A stretch of DNA of 64,000 nt. Source: Glandiceps talaboti (taxonomy: Eukaryota; Hemichordata; Enteropneusta; Spengelidae). The notes below the pieces were generated by a model that saw only the letters and a program-made list of their open reading frames with translations, was not told the origin of the DNA and searched no databases. The translations under genes were made by a program, and so were the position numbers. Where the stretch lies: assembly GCF_964340395.1 (NCBI RefSeq), contig NC_135551.1, positions 6,829,463-6,893,462 of the forward strand, read 5' to 3'. This document shows, one piece after another, positions 20,653-32,071 of the stretch (positions are counted from its first letter, which is position 1; each line of letters starts with the position of its first letter).

Positions 20653-22881
20653 TGTTAAGTAGGTTTTCAAAACCGGCAGAAATTATTCGAAAGTGGCGCC
20701 TTAAGGTGAAATGCACCTCGACTTTGAAAGTCGTCGGATCACTTTCAAATTTGTACCAGTGGTAGATTATGATGGAAGATTTATATTTTTGGAAAAAAAA
20801 TTGGGGGTCCACCGTCTAGTTTTTTAAGGAGGGCGCCCTCTAGAGTTTCATTGTTCTGGTTTCGGTCAAAAAAAGCATATGTCAATAAATGAATCCCTGG
20901 CAATATAGTTTTTCGATGAATATAATTTTTTCAGGTCATTTTGCTTTCTTAATAATATGGTGCTTACATTCATGTCAAATACCAGCAATATTTGTGTTTT
21001 ATTTCAAGATTAACAATCAAAAATGAAAAACTTTTTGACATATTTTTTTGAAAAAAAAAATATTTGTTAAACTTTTTGATATTTCCCCGTTTTAACTTTT
21101 TGAAATAATTTGACGAAAGATAAACCTAATCATGCCAATCAATTGAATGGAAAAAAAAATTGGGGTCGCGGTACAAACTTTTCAGATATTTTACATCAAA
21201 GTCACATGGTCACAATGCATTCCAATGTCTTCCAATGGGTATTTATGGTATCTTGTCACATTCGTTGCCATGGAAACAGAAATAGTGGTAATCGTTGATG
21301 TAACTAATGTTCCCTCCTAATATGAGATTTGGTTGGAAAACTATAAATGTGTGTAACTATAGTTACTATAAAAGAAAACAACTTGAAACATACACCCTGC
21401 GAGAAACCAAGATGGCTTCCCCTATTACAATTACTGGAGGTATGGATCAAACAACAATAACATAACAATGCATGTAATTGTGTGTGTGTGTGTGTGTTGT
21501 CTGTCTGTCTCTGTCTCTGTATGCTTCACCACCAATCTGCCTTGCAACCTGAGAGAAAGCAGTAAAACTTGAATAGGCATAGGCTACAACAGTCAAAGTA
21601 CACAAACCAAGAAACAGAAGACTTGATTTGATCCAATCATTCAAAGACCATTTTTATTCCTTTTTTTCAGATTTCAGTTTTGCTTCAAGTTAATTTAAGG
21701 CAAGCAGTTTGTATAGAAATGAATAGAACTTACAATCAAGACCATCTCAATCAATACCATGGTAGTTTATCTCCACTTTTCTGTCATGATTGATGTGTTT
21801 GTAGTGTATACATAAATGAGAACTATTCCTGTCTCAGCTAGTAATGTAATGAAAAGATGTAAGACTTTGCTAACTATTAAACATGGAGTATGCTCATTGC
21901 AACTGAATTCTGCTGGAGAAGAAGTTGATCATTTACAAAACCATAATGTGTCTGTGTTGATATACAGACAATGAACACACAAGCAATCAATCAAAATACA
22001 AATTAGCAACCATCAGCAAATTTTGACAAATAGAAAGTAATATTTATTAACATTAAAAACAACTAGAACACTTGACAGCTTTTTATGAAAGTGAGGATAA
22101 CACTGTCTTCTAATTTCATCAAATAGATGACAAATTATTGGTAAAAACCAGATACGTTCAAATCTCACCCATATTAATATCTAAACTTACATGAATATCC
22201 AAACAATGGCATGACTATTTTTTTAACCATGGACTAACACAAATTTCAGTACTGTAATATTCTGAATTCAACAGTCACAGCATAGAAAGCATGTATCATG
22301 TTACATAATCTAAGCAACATTAGGACACATATATATTGACAACATCCATAAAAGACACATTACCTTCACTTAGGTGCATGAATTGTGAAAGAAAATTACC
22401 CCTACAGAGAGAGAAATATTGGAGCCTCTAGCCTAAGAATTGTCAAGTTTAGGTGATGTTGGCATTGGAATACATTTAGTCCATCAAATATTACATGCAT
22501 CATTGTTCACAAAATTATTTAGAAACACTAGCTGGCATTTTATGAGAACAGTCTTGCAGAACTGAATGGTTTTCAGAAGGTGTGATTGTCATTACCACTG
22601 TTGATCACTTTCATCAACAAGGAACTGTAAATGGCTGTACTTTTTCAGTAACAATAACATTTGTGTACACATTCCCCTAGAGAGAGTGGTGTACTGGTTT
22701 ATAAATTGATCTTTACTTTGTGAATTTGAACCAGCAAAGTGTATAAAAAAAATTCTTAGACACTCGGATGAAGATGTAATCTTCATGTTTACTGGGTTAG
22801 CTAGTGGTAGATTGCTGACATCTCAATATTGGCCTGGCAATAGCTGATGTAAGGTTTTGTAAGCTAATACAAGTGTCACCA
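20653..22881. other. Upstream region of the RAG1-like gene; no gene recognised
   Basis: Contains a GAGGGCGCCCTC palindrome at about 20829, A-rich tracts and a GTAACTATAGTTAC palindrome near 21350. A plus-strand ATG with a donor-like end (21411-21438, MASPITITG|GTATGG) could be a first exon but no partner with coding value was found. A minus-strand frame at 21520-21650 contains a hydrophobic run but has no start or acceptor. Confidence 0.4.
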
Positions 22882-24121
22882 CTAGTGGGTTGTCACCACA
22901 AACATCACATCTGACACATCACTTTCAGTCCACTTCTTGCAGTGGAATTTGTTAGCATTTGTACATGTGTAAGCCCTGAATAGAAAATAAAACAACAGAA
23001 ATTTAATTAATAATCAGTTGGTAACTTATATTATGATATAAAATCAGTTCACAAACTTAACTTTCTCTCAGTGAAATAAAATACTTATAATAATATTTAA
23101 AGTTTATCTCATACATTTACTTGAAGTAGTGACACTGGAGATATGGCTATATTATTCACACATGAACAGAACATCATCCCATCAACACAAACAAAATGGT
23201 AAACCTAAATGATGTTTATTTTGTAAATTTGCAAAAAGCTGTTGAATATTTCAGTAAGTGAGCACTTTTATAAAGTTCATAAACTACAAAATTGCAATTT
23301 TAAATGTTGTTACTGACGGATTTACATCTACATGTGGAAAGCAAGGTCTCCTAACAAAACTGTATGATAGACAAAACAAAGTTATGATTAGTCTAGTTTT
23401 CATAAAGTGAAATTATTATTTTTACCTATAGTCAAAATATAGCGGCCACAAAAAAAAAAAAAATTCATGCTAGTGGGAAATTTTGTCTAAATCTATGATC
23501 TTATGATCTTTGAGTGCTAAACCCAGATGAGCTAAGAAAAAAACTAAAAGAAACAAAATTAAAAATAAAAAGATAAATAAATAAATAAATAAATAAATAA
23601 ATACATACATACATACATACATACATACATACATACGTAACGGTACAATTAAGAATTATTAGTTAAAATTTCAAAGTTTCAAGGAAGAGACCACAGACAT
23701 TTTATCATGTCTATACCGTGTCTAATAAAATTGTTTGTAGCAGAGGTTTGTAGTATGTACGTTTTCTCTTCATCAACCCTCCCCATATCCAATGTTGTTT
23801 GTTTCCTGAGTGGAATGTACATGTCCGTTGAATGAAAAAAAAAATGGCTGTCACTCGATCATGTTCCAATGCGTCGGTAATAATCAATGTACACGTTTTA
23901 GAAATACAATAACTTCTAAACTTTCCACAATTTGAGGTTTCGCTTGATAATAGTTGATTATATGCCATTCTGTCTAAAGGAGTTATTGGCCCACGCTTGC
24001 AAAATTGATACGATCGTCACTATAGTGTACTACTCCACAAGTGTACATACATAGCGTGCGTAATTCATACACCACACATAGCGTACAGAAAGTTTGAAAC
24101 TTACCTTCGGGTTTTCTTCAT
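22882..24121 (-). CDS. Small two-exon ORF of unknown function (36 aa)
   Basis: Two minus-strand pieces, 24121-24105 (ATG and five codons, donor CGAAG|GTAAGT) and 22975-22882 (acceptor TTCTATTCAG), join in frame to 36 aa. The product starts MKKTRR, includes CTNANKFHCKKW and ends at a stop. Both splice sites are strong and the first exon lies at the edge of a CG-richer, promoter-like stretch. No family was recognised. The reading could be the 5' end of a longer transcript, a microprotein, or a noncoding RNA with a chance ORF. Confidence 0.3.
23575..23637. repeat. (AAAT)n(CATA)n compound microsatellite
   Basis: Adjoining tetranucleotide runs inside the intron of the small two-exon ORF. Confidence 0.9.
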
Positions 24122-25594
24122 TTTGTCTTTCACATTTGTAAAGAGAGATCCTGAGTTTCGATGAAGGAGGGTATTAGAGTACATTTGACTGTACCCGCTG
24201 CTGAATTACAACAATTCACATGTGGAAAACATGATGAAAGGTCCCGGGACAGAGGTGGACGACTGTGATGGTGACATTTTTGCTTTTTACGTGTCTACTT
24301 CCGAGTTCGATCGGTAGTTTATATTAGAAAAAGTCGGATATTTCGGAGCGATATTCGTACGTATTCAACTTTGCAGTCACAACGATCAGGGGGTCAACAC
24401 GAAAACAATATACGGGAGACCCAAATTGACATTCGCATTCGTTTGTCTGTACACTTATTTGTAGTCACAGAATGCTTTTGCTACAAAAAGCCGCTGGATC
24501 TTTTGTCATAGATGTAGTACTGCTACATAGTTGCACTCTTGTCTAAATACATAACTCAAAGCTACAAAATTAAAATAGGTCGGGGTTATATTGTGACTAC
24601 TGAATACAGACATGACAGGGAGTACGACCAGATTGCAGATCAATTTTGAGTTTGGGCGGGTCGTCGATCCGTTCGTCGTCCATTCTCTATGTTTCAAGAT
24701 AATTTCAGTGTACCATGAAATAGATGGATTTAGCTCGTGATCGAGCTACAAAAGCAACAGAAGATCTGGCTATTTTTACATTATGACTAAACTTTGAATG
24801 GAATGGGTACATTTTTCAGTTTAGATGCATGATGGACTACGTTTATCGTAGAAAACTAGACGTGTTTATACCGGAAGTGATAGTTGTTCTTTCACTGGGG
24901 ATGCGCATACACATGCGCAGAACTCCAAAATAACCGAGGCGCGTTCTACGTTAAACAAGTTGCCGGCAATTGATGTGTAAACAATACACAAACTTCGTTA
25001 CCAAGGACACATGCATGCGTAATGAGATCACAATCGTTCACAAATGCGCAACAGCATACATTGTAAACAAAAAAAAACGCATGGATAAAAAAAATATCGC
25101 ATGACACATGACACCAAAAAATATGTAAATTGAATCGCAACAAATACGATAAAACTCGTTTCAATATATTTTATAGCCCCAATAAACTGAAATTACCACA
25201 TCAAAATTCGATTTCACGATAACAAAATCACTTACAGAACTATGCTGTTCTCAGGGAAACTCTTACCAGTATGTCGACTAAATGGTGCATATTTCGGAGA
25301 CACATCATCGGATCGCGGTAGAAAATTACGTCGAAGCATGCCGAGAGTATGGGAAATACTATGCTCCTTATATTTTTTTAAATATGATCGCAAATGTTCA
25401 CTTTCTGGGATAAAAATTGACACGATGCAAAGAAATGTCGCGGTACGTCCGCCATGTTGTTTTTCTGATATGAATGAAATGTGTTTGGTTGTTCGTAATT
25501 GTTTCCTCCACCTAAGATTCCAGATATACGTATATGAAACACACGTGCAGAACTCATTCCCGACTCCACATGTCAATTTCTGAAATCCCTTCCC
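24122..25594. other. Promoter-like CG-richer stretch, no gene recognised
   Basis: More CpG than its surroundings, with ATGCGCA and CATGCGCAG at about 24900-24918 that resemble NRF1 half-sites. This could be a promoter region for the minus-strand transcript at 24121 or for an unseen plus-strand gene. Overlapping ORFs on both strands (about 25230-25670) show no domain. Confidence 0.3.
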
Positions 25595-26075
25595 TATCAG
25601 CCGATTTCTGACGCCAAGTAGGAGAATAAGGAACTTGCAATCCAGACTGAGCATGCTCAGACGCAAAGGACTATGGGATTTTCTGTGGTTATCATAACAC
25701 CTAATCTGACGCTACCAATACAATAAAGCTCCCACAGTGGTCAAGGTAACTATGAATTGATTATTTGTGGTTACAAACAATGTAACATTATTGTTAACAA
25801 TATTAATTGTTTAGTATTTATTATCACATTTCCCAACATACAACATTCAACATGGCGGGTTTGCAAGTTCCCTATTGGAACAAATATTTTTTTTTTCTAA
25901 TTACCTTCCCAGAACGTGATTAGATATGGATGTTTACATGGTAAATGGAGAGAGCCGCTATCGGCCGTATCATGTACTGCTGTTACATAAAGGTCTGGGA
26001 ACAACATGCAAAATAGGTAGTTAGAAAAAAATATTTGATCCAATTCTCCTACGTGGCGTCAGAAATCGGTTGATA
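25595..26075. mobile_element. Non-autonomous inverted-repeat element (MITE), ~480 bp
   Basis: 33-nt terminal inverted repeats, 25595-25627 and 26043-26075, match at 31 positions (core CCGATTTCTGACGCC). The outermost TA on each side could be a mariner-type TA target duplication. A second, inner inverted similarity (TTAGAAAAAAATATTTG-like stretches near 25876 and 26012) suggests a nested or composite structure. No transposase is encoded. Confidence 0.6.
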
Positions 26076-26406
26076 TCTGTGGTAGGCATTGTCCGATTGA
26101 AACAACAACACGATTTACCAGAAGTGTATTAAATTCAGGAACTGGGATGTGAGGTAAGGTAAAATTTTCGTAATGTTTGCTGAGTAAAACGGTCGGTTGA
26201 AAGTTCATGTTGCCATACGATAATTGTGTTATGTTGCAGAACCTTGTCTCTTCTTCGCGGTGAGTGAACTTGCGCGATCACAAAAACAAGTGTAATTTTA
26301 CCCCTTTCATATACAGTTGGCTAAATACGACAATAGTATCGATATTATCGACGCTTTATTGTATTGTGATAGAAACATCCTGATACATATCTCGGGAAAC
26401 AAGTAC

Positions 26407-27671
26407 CTGTGATTCACCGCTGCGTGGAATTCATAAAATGTCTTATTTGATGTATCCATAAAGTTAAAATTGCGACGCCCACTGTCCCTGATATGTCTTT
26501 GGATACCAGCGCTTAGTTGCGTTAATGTTTCCCCAGGGTAAGGTAAACCGTCCGTTCTTCTTGCCTCGACCACAATCTGAACGAGCCATTTGGTCAGCTC
26601 TTTCTCCGTAATCGTCGGTAAATCGGCGACAAACGCTATAGGACAGTCCAGTAAGGGAACATTCGTTTTTTATGGGGAGGGGGGGGGGATCGGTGGAATT
26701 CGGGGGGGGGGGGGGTGACTTTTACAAAGCAGTTTTTAGGGGGGGGTCAAATTTTATATCCAATGGTTTAAGGGGGGGGGGGTCAATTTTTACAACAGAT
26801 TTGTATGGAATCATAGCAAAATACAACAGAATTGACAAAAAAATGTACAAAACAGAATACAAACATGTCTTTATTCTGTCTGATCAGGTGATAACAAGTA
26901 AAAAAAAGAAAACACAGAATCACAAAAATAAAACTTTCAGGCTGTGGCAATATAATGACATACCTCACTTTTAAAACTCTTTAAAAACTCTTTAAAACAA
27001 CAGAACTCATTCAAATTAATTTTTGAGTCTGAGAGTGAACCATGAGAGGGATAAAGAGGAGGAGGAGAGCGATGAAGAGGATGAGATGAACGAAGACAGT
27101 GAATCAGAAGATGGACATGTAGTGATACATGAATTGGGTGAATCAGAGGAAAGTGACTCGGAAAGTGACTCTGAAAGTGATAGCAGTGACATTGAAAATG
27201 AACTCTTTCACACGACAAGATCAGGCAGACAGTGTACTACTTGGAAGTCACGGAACTACATGGACTAGGTTTCATGGTCCATTATGTGATATGTCGAACA
27301 AACACTCATATGTCAAGTGTTTCATAAATCTATTATAAATCAAGTGAAAAATTTTTATAGGGGGGGGTCACATTTTACAATTGATGGATTTAGGGGGGGG
27401 GTCAAATTTTAGAAAAGTAATTTTTAGGGGGGGTTGCTTTTTACATTTAATTCATACCTCAAATTCCACCGAACCCCCCCCCCCCCCCATCCCCGTAAAA
27501 AACGAATGCTCCCTAAGTCTTCATTCCTCTCCTCTGCCCAACTATTCCAAACTTTACATGCCCAGCTGATATTTTCTTCTCTGTATGTTTCGGTACACTT
27601 GCCTTCACTTTATGTTTTATGTCCTCGGGTGTTACAACTGTAAATCGTCGCTTTCTCCCATTGTATACCGT
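26407..27671 (-). pseudogene. ZMYM/QRICH-like (DUF3504-type) coding fragment disrupted by a MITE
   Basis: Before the insertion the minus strand encoded a continuous domain segment. The upstream half (27671-27517) contains RRFTVVTPEDIKHKVKASVP and, in a neighbouring frame, SWACKVWNSWAEERNED. The downstream half (26651-26407) reads FVADLPTITEKELTKWLVQI, VVEARRTDGLPYPGETLTQL, SAGIQRHIRDSGRRNFNF and ends at a donor (CACAG|GTACTT). This is the order seen in ZMYM2/3/4, QRICH1 and KIAA1958-type proteins, which derive from Crypton recombinases. The MITE lies between an Asp and a Leu codon, and the reading frame is continuous across its target site. A separate one-base frame change lies in an A-run near 27571-27580. 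Both lesions make this copy a likely pseudogene. Confidence 0.65.
26652..27516. mobile_element. MITE with ~50-bp inverted ends and TAA duplication (PIF/Harbinger-like)
   Basis: The element is 26655-27513 (859 bp). Its ends are GGGAACATTCGTTTTTTA and the inverse GGGAGCATTCGTTTTTTA, and similarity continues through a G-run to GGTGGAATT. TAA flanks both ends (26652-26654, 27514-27516), the 3-bp duplication typical of PIF/Harbinger. Internal G-runs (7 to 13 G) are followed by TCAAATTTTA-like words, several times in the same orientation. A plus-strand acidic ORF (27023-27268, rich in E/S/D, ending TRSGRQCTTWKSRNYMD) may be a remnant of an element-encoded protein. No transposase is present. Confidence 0.75.
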
Positions 27672-27965
27672 CTACCCCTTGCAAGGTGTAGTACGTGTAT
27701 TTTACTCATACTCCGAGGTCATGTTTATTGTTACGAAAATGCCGTGTATGTGAACGCAAGTTACATGTATCAGTTCACTCACAGTCAGGGGCAATGTTTT
27801 TATTATGATTGTCTGGATCTCATACACAGGAAATACACTCCCTACGGACATTAGATAAATTTGCTACTCTGCTAATACACCTGTCATCATGCTTTTCCCT
27901 GATTGGTCAATAGCCTCATTTGCAACTCGTACTGCCAGTCAAAATGTAACACCCAAGCCAGAGTA
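27672..27965. other. No gene recognised
   Basis: Unique-looking sequence between the disrupted coding fragment and the repeat province. Overlapping small ORFs have no domain. Confidence 0.4.
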
Positions 27966-28020
27966 CGAGTATGTATGTATGTATGTATGTATGTATGTAT
28001 GTATGTATACGTGAGTACAT
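27966..28020. repeat. (TATG)n microsatellite at the edge of repeat copy A
   Basis: A TATG run followed by GTGTGT-rich sequence and then a conserved segment (TGTACGTGTACTCC, CGCATGCGTAA) that recurs after the TATG run of copy C at 37.8 kb. Confidence 0.9.
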
Positions 28021-28913
28021 ACGCATGCATTTGTACGAATGTGCGTGCGCGTGTGTGTGTGTGTCCGTCTGTGTGTCCGTCTGTCTGTCAGGTTATGTGA
28101 CTTTGTGTTTGTATACTTGTGTTTCTGTGTCCTATGCGTTTGTGTGCATGTGTACGTGTACTCCATCACGCACTACATATACGTATTCGCATGCGTAATA
28201 TAAAATGCATACATCTGTTAAATGTTATATTAATTTATCATTTGCTAAGTGTGCATTGCGTTAATTAGGGAAATGATTGTATGGAAGGAGATGTAAATAT
28301 TTCTAACCGGAATGTATTCATTTCTATTTGTAGTTTCATATTTCTAGTAGTTTCATATATCTCTTCCCGAGAGCAATCCGTGCCAAACTCAGTATTCAGA
28401 GAATCAATAGCCTGAGTAAAAATCCTGTTCATATTACATATAAACTTCTTTTCTGACAGTGTTGTTAAAATCACTTAGAAAAGACTGAGAAAATTCTATA
28501 TAAAACGTGAATTATGCCTATTCTATGATTATGAATGGTTTTGTATGCTGTTGATTGTTCTATCTTAAAATATCAATATATGAATATTGTATGTTACAAT
28601 TTGGTCAGCATTAGTTGTTCCAGCAAATGTACGCGAATAATATACACAGAACCTTTGATGCTTTGAACACAGAGTAAAAAAATACCGGTATGTGTTATTT
28701 GACCTTTTGGCACTATAGGTCGACATTTTGTACCATAAATAAGGTATTCCTGTACACAGTGCATATTGGGTATTGTGTTTTACCAGCATAATACACATCC
28801 ACTCTTTAAAGGTTACTCATCACATTACTGAAACACCAGTCTATCGTTAGTATATTATTGTGTTTTAGTGCAATTCGCGACATCCTTTCAGAACAAGTTT
28901 GTCGTTAGTTTAA

Positions 28914-29343
28914 CCACAGGGAGCTCAGGCTCAGTTAGTTTTGTTTACAAATACAAACAAACAAGTAAACAAACAAACAAACAAACAAACAAGTAAGTAA
29001 GTAAGAAAACAAAAAAAACAATTAAAGCGACAAATGAGTAGATACATACATGAGTAAACAACAACAAACCAACGGACAAACAAACAAACACTACCCCGCA
29101 ATGCACACCATGGAAATCATCCAATGGTGTACATTGCGGGGGTACTGTTTGTTTGTCCGTTGGTTTGTTGTTGTTTACTCATGTATGTATCTACTCAAAT
29201 TTTCGGTTTAATTATTTTTGTTTGTTTGTTTGTTTGCATGTTTATTTATTTATTTAATTGTTTGCGTGTTTGTATTTTATTTGTTTGTTTACTTGTTTGT
29301 TTTCATTTGTAAACAAAACTAATTGAGTCTGAGCTCCATGTGG
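28914..29343. mobile_element. 430-bp foldback (hairpin) element with a 5-bp duplication
   Basis: Two ~205-215-bp arms are inverted copies of each other around a short centre near 29116. The outer ends are CCACAGGGAGCTCAG and, inverted, CCACATGGAGCTCAG; the inner arms share AACAACAACAAACCAACGG. TTTAA flanks both sides (28909-28913, 29344-29348). Copy B has the corresponding uninterrupted site at 33022-33026. TTAA within the duplication also permits a piggyBac-like reading. Confidence 0.85.
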
Positions 29344-29876
29344 TTTAACATATCTCTTGTCTTTTAAAGCAATGCATCACATCCCAGACTCGCATGTTTG
29401 TTGATATTGTAATACATATCGCTTCTTTTAGGGCAAGTCGTGACACACCAGTTTGTTGTACATATAATCCATATATAGGTCTTTTTGAAAATCCATTGCA
29501 TAACTAAACACACCAAGCTGTTTTTAGACTGATACTTGTCTAAGGAAATTCACTACATCATTCATTAAATCCCATTTTGTTGTTAGTATAATGCATTCTG
29601 TTTTCTAAGAAATCCATTGTATTAATGATACACCGCTTTGTTGTTAGCGACATACATTTCTTTTTTAAAGATTCCATTGCATCAATGACAGATCAGTCTC
29701 TTGTTAGTATAATACATTTTTGTCTTTTAAGGAACCAATGACGCATCAGTTTGATCTTACTAAAATATATCTCGACTTTTAAAGTTATTAATTATATCCA
29801 TGACACAATACGTTATTGTTACATGAATACATGTTTCGTCCTTGAAGAAATTCATTACATACCTTACTCACGTGCT

Positions 29877-29923
<47 letters not shown>
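29877..29923. repeat. (TTG)n microsatellite
   Basis: About fifteen perfect TTG units within the tandem array of copy A. The matching place in copy B (about 33625-33737) has expanded into TTTG, TTAG and TTGG runs instead. Confidence 0.95.
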
Positions 29924-29924
<1 letters not shown>

Positions 29925-32071
29925 GTCTTCAAAGACAAGATATTTATTAGACTAACAACAAACTGGTATGCTAGGGATGAAATGAATTACCTTAAAAGAC
30001 AAGAGATGTGTCTATCTTATAAAAGAAAACTGATGTTTCATCAATGCAAAGAATTGCCTTTAAAAATATATTTCTAATATAAAAATAATTATTGCATCTA
30101 TGGCAAATCAGTTTGTTCCTAATTAATATAACACATATCTTGTCTTTTAGTGCTATTACATACAAGAAACTCTAAATTGCTGTTAGTATAATGCACATCT
30201 TGTGTTGTAGCTCAGGTATTTCATAACATATCTTACACACCATTTTCTTCTTAGTATAATGCATATGTTTTCATTACGATCACTTCATTCCATCAGTGAC
30301 ATACCAGTTTATTGTTAGCAACATACATACCCTGTCTTTTAGCTGAGGCATATCACTACATTTTTAACACGTACGCCAATGTGTCATTAGTATAACACAC
30401 ATCCTTATTGCACAAATGTGTTGTTTTGCTGAAAGTATACAATTTCAATTACACTATATAGCAAGCAATATGTGTAGAATTTACCCATAATGCTGTGGTT
30501 TTGAAGTGATTCAATTTATGATAAGACCCATACTGAGAAAGGATGTCATGTACACATGAGAATATTGAAAATATTGTACCAGTATGGTAGAAAAAGAATG
30601 TAAGTTTACATGTGCTCCAATAGCCTGATCAATTGATTACATGTAAAGTAAATGAATTAATAAATATAATTTTCTATGTGCATTAATGGCAATTTTATTT
30701 CCGTAATGTCATTATTTGTATTTGTTTCTATTTTTAAACGTTCACCTTATATACATTTTTGTAACGTGTGTTTGTGAGTTGTTTTACTGTTTTGTTCTGG
30801 TTGATGTTATATTAGGTGAAGTTTGATTATTGTCCTTATTCTGTCATTTTCTTTCTTTGCGTTGTGTTTTTGTTATTGTTTTACATTGCCCCGTGGATCT
30901 GTACCCAGTTGCATTATTTCTTTAATCATATTTTAAAATCAATCATGTCTTGGATTGGGTTGACAAATAACCTTGTATATTACCCTTCAAAATAAAATGT
31001 ATTTTGCCCCAATTGATATCAAAGAGAACATTAAAATGACAGAATCACATAGGCTTGTTTTCTTGGCCTGCTTTGTTATCAATACGCAGAAGACGTTTTA
31101 CCAAGTAGGACATCTGCCTACATGAGGATATTACAAAGTTTCAACTACCTTATTAAAGTTCTTTTCCCTAAACTGAGTCAAATCAACTAAATGAACTGAT
31201 CACACGGTTTCATGTTGAGATAGACACGATAAAGATTATACACTTAAATCACTTACTCCACTTGAGTTTTGTATTTAGTTAATGACATAAATAACAACAG
31301 CATGCATACTACTACATAAGGTATAATCTGCTAAAGTGCAAACAAAATCCATGATCTACCCAATTTCCAGTGAAAATTTAAATAAAAACATATGCAGGAT
31401 AACTTTCGGTATAGTGAACGCATTTTAGGCATGGCTTTAGGGGGTTAACCTTGCATTACGAGGTATGTAATCATTTTTACTTGCAGATTCCACCTCAGAA
31501 AGGTGTCCATTGGGCATTTTGTTATATCATGTGAAAAACGAAATGCCACATAATGTTATTAGGTTTTCGGTAGGCATAATACTATGACTATGACTATAAA
31601 CAATCTAAAAGTTACTGAACAGTCACATATACTGTATTTAGCGAATTATCAGCCAGTCACTGAAATATTTCCAAGGATTGTAATGTAAAATACAACATAA
31701 GTGGGTCAAAGGTCAACAAAGTGACATCATTTTGATTTCTTACAGCTTGGTTCATATTGAGTGTGTTTCATGTGTATTATGTGGGTACAACCATATATTA
31801 TTTGGATTATATGTATCAAATAAAGGTAGGACACCAATTCCACATTACAAAGTGTGTTATACTGATATTCTGTCCCCAAAACTAAACTGAATATAGATAT
31901 ATATTTTGTTGAAATTGTAAATATCATAAAATCATGACCCCCGGACCACTTAATTTGGGAAAAGTAAAAATAATTTGTCGATTAACAGTTTACTGATTAT
32001 AATTTATCAACAAAAAATCTCGAGCCAGTTTTAAACATAAATTTGAAAACATGTTGATCAGCAGAGCTATG

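Larger units (their letters stand above)
28830..30430 (+). repeat. Degenerate ~60-bp tandem array in copy A
   Basis: Consecutive diverged units with the gist ACACCAGTTTGTTGTTAGTA, then TAATACATATCTTGTCTTTT and a GCAATTCATTACATCC-like end. Spacing between TTGTTAG cores is about 55-75 bp. The array is interrupted by the foldback element at 28914-29343 and a (TTG)n run. Confidence 0.8.
28440..31995 (+). repeat. Large repeat, copy A
   Basis: Aligns by eye to copy B (32565-36065) over its whole length, with small indels and visible substitutions. Shared landmarks in order: GTGAATTATGCCTATTCTATG, an ACCGGTATGTGTT-like segment, the ~60-bp tandem array, TTTACCCATAATGCTGTG, TTTTACATTGCC, CTTGGATTGG, AAAGGTGTCCATTGG and AACAGTTTACTGATTATAA. 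It encodes nothing recognisable. Copy A also carries a 430-bp foldback insertion. The class is unknown; it may be a non-autonomous element or a segmental duplication. Confidence 0.8.

Noticed and set aside
8178-20840. GCGCCCTC words at 8178 and 20833 as terminal repeats of the RAG1-like gene
   Set aside because: Only about 8 bp are shared, the second is a palindrome, and no target duplication flanks them.
21520-21650. Minus-strand hydrophobic ORF (SLLFLGLCTLTVVAYAYSSF)
   Set aside because: Starts only at TTG, has a stop just upstream, lacks an acceptor and runs into a GT microsatellite.
21411-21670. First exon MASPITITG on the plus strand, joined to an acceptor at 21670
   Set aside because: Joining gives a 16-aa product that stops at once; no other partner was found.
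26672-26974. Gly-rich ORF at the start of the MITE
   Set aside because: Its composition comes from G homopolymers in the terminal repeat.
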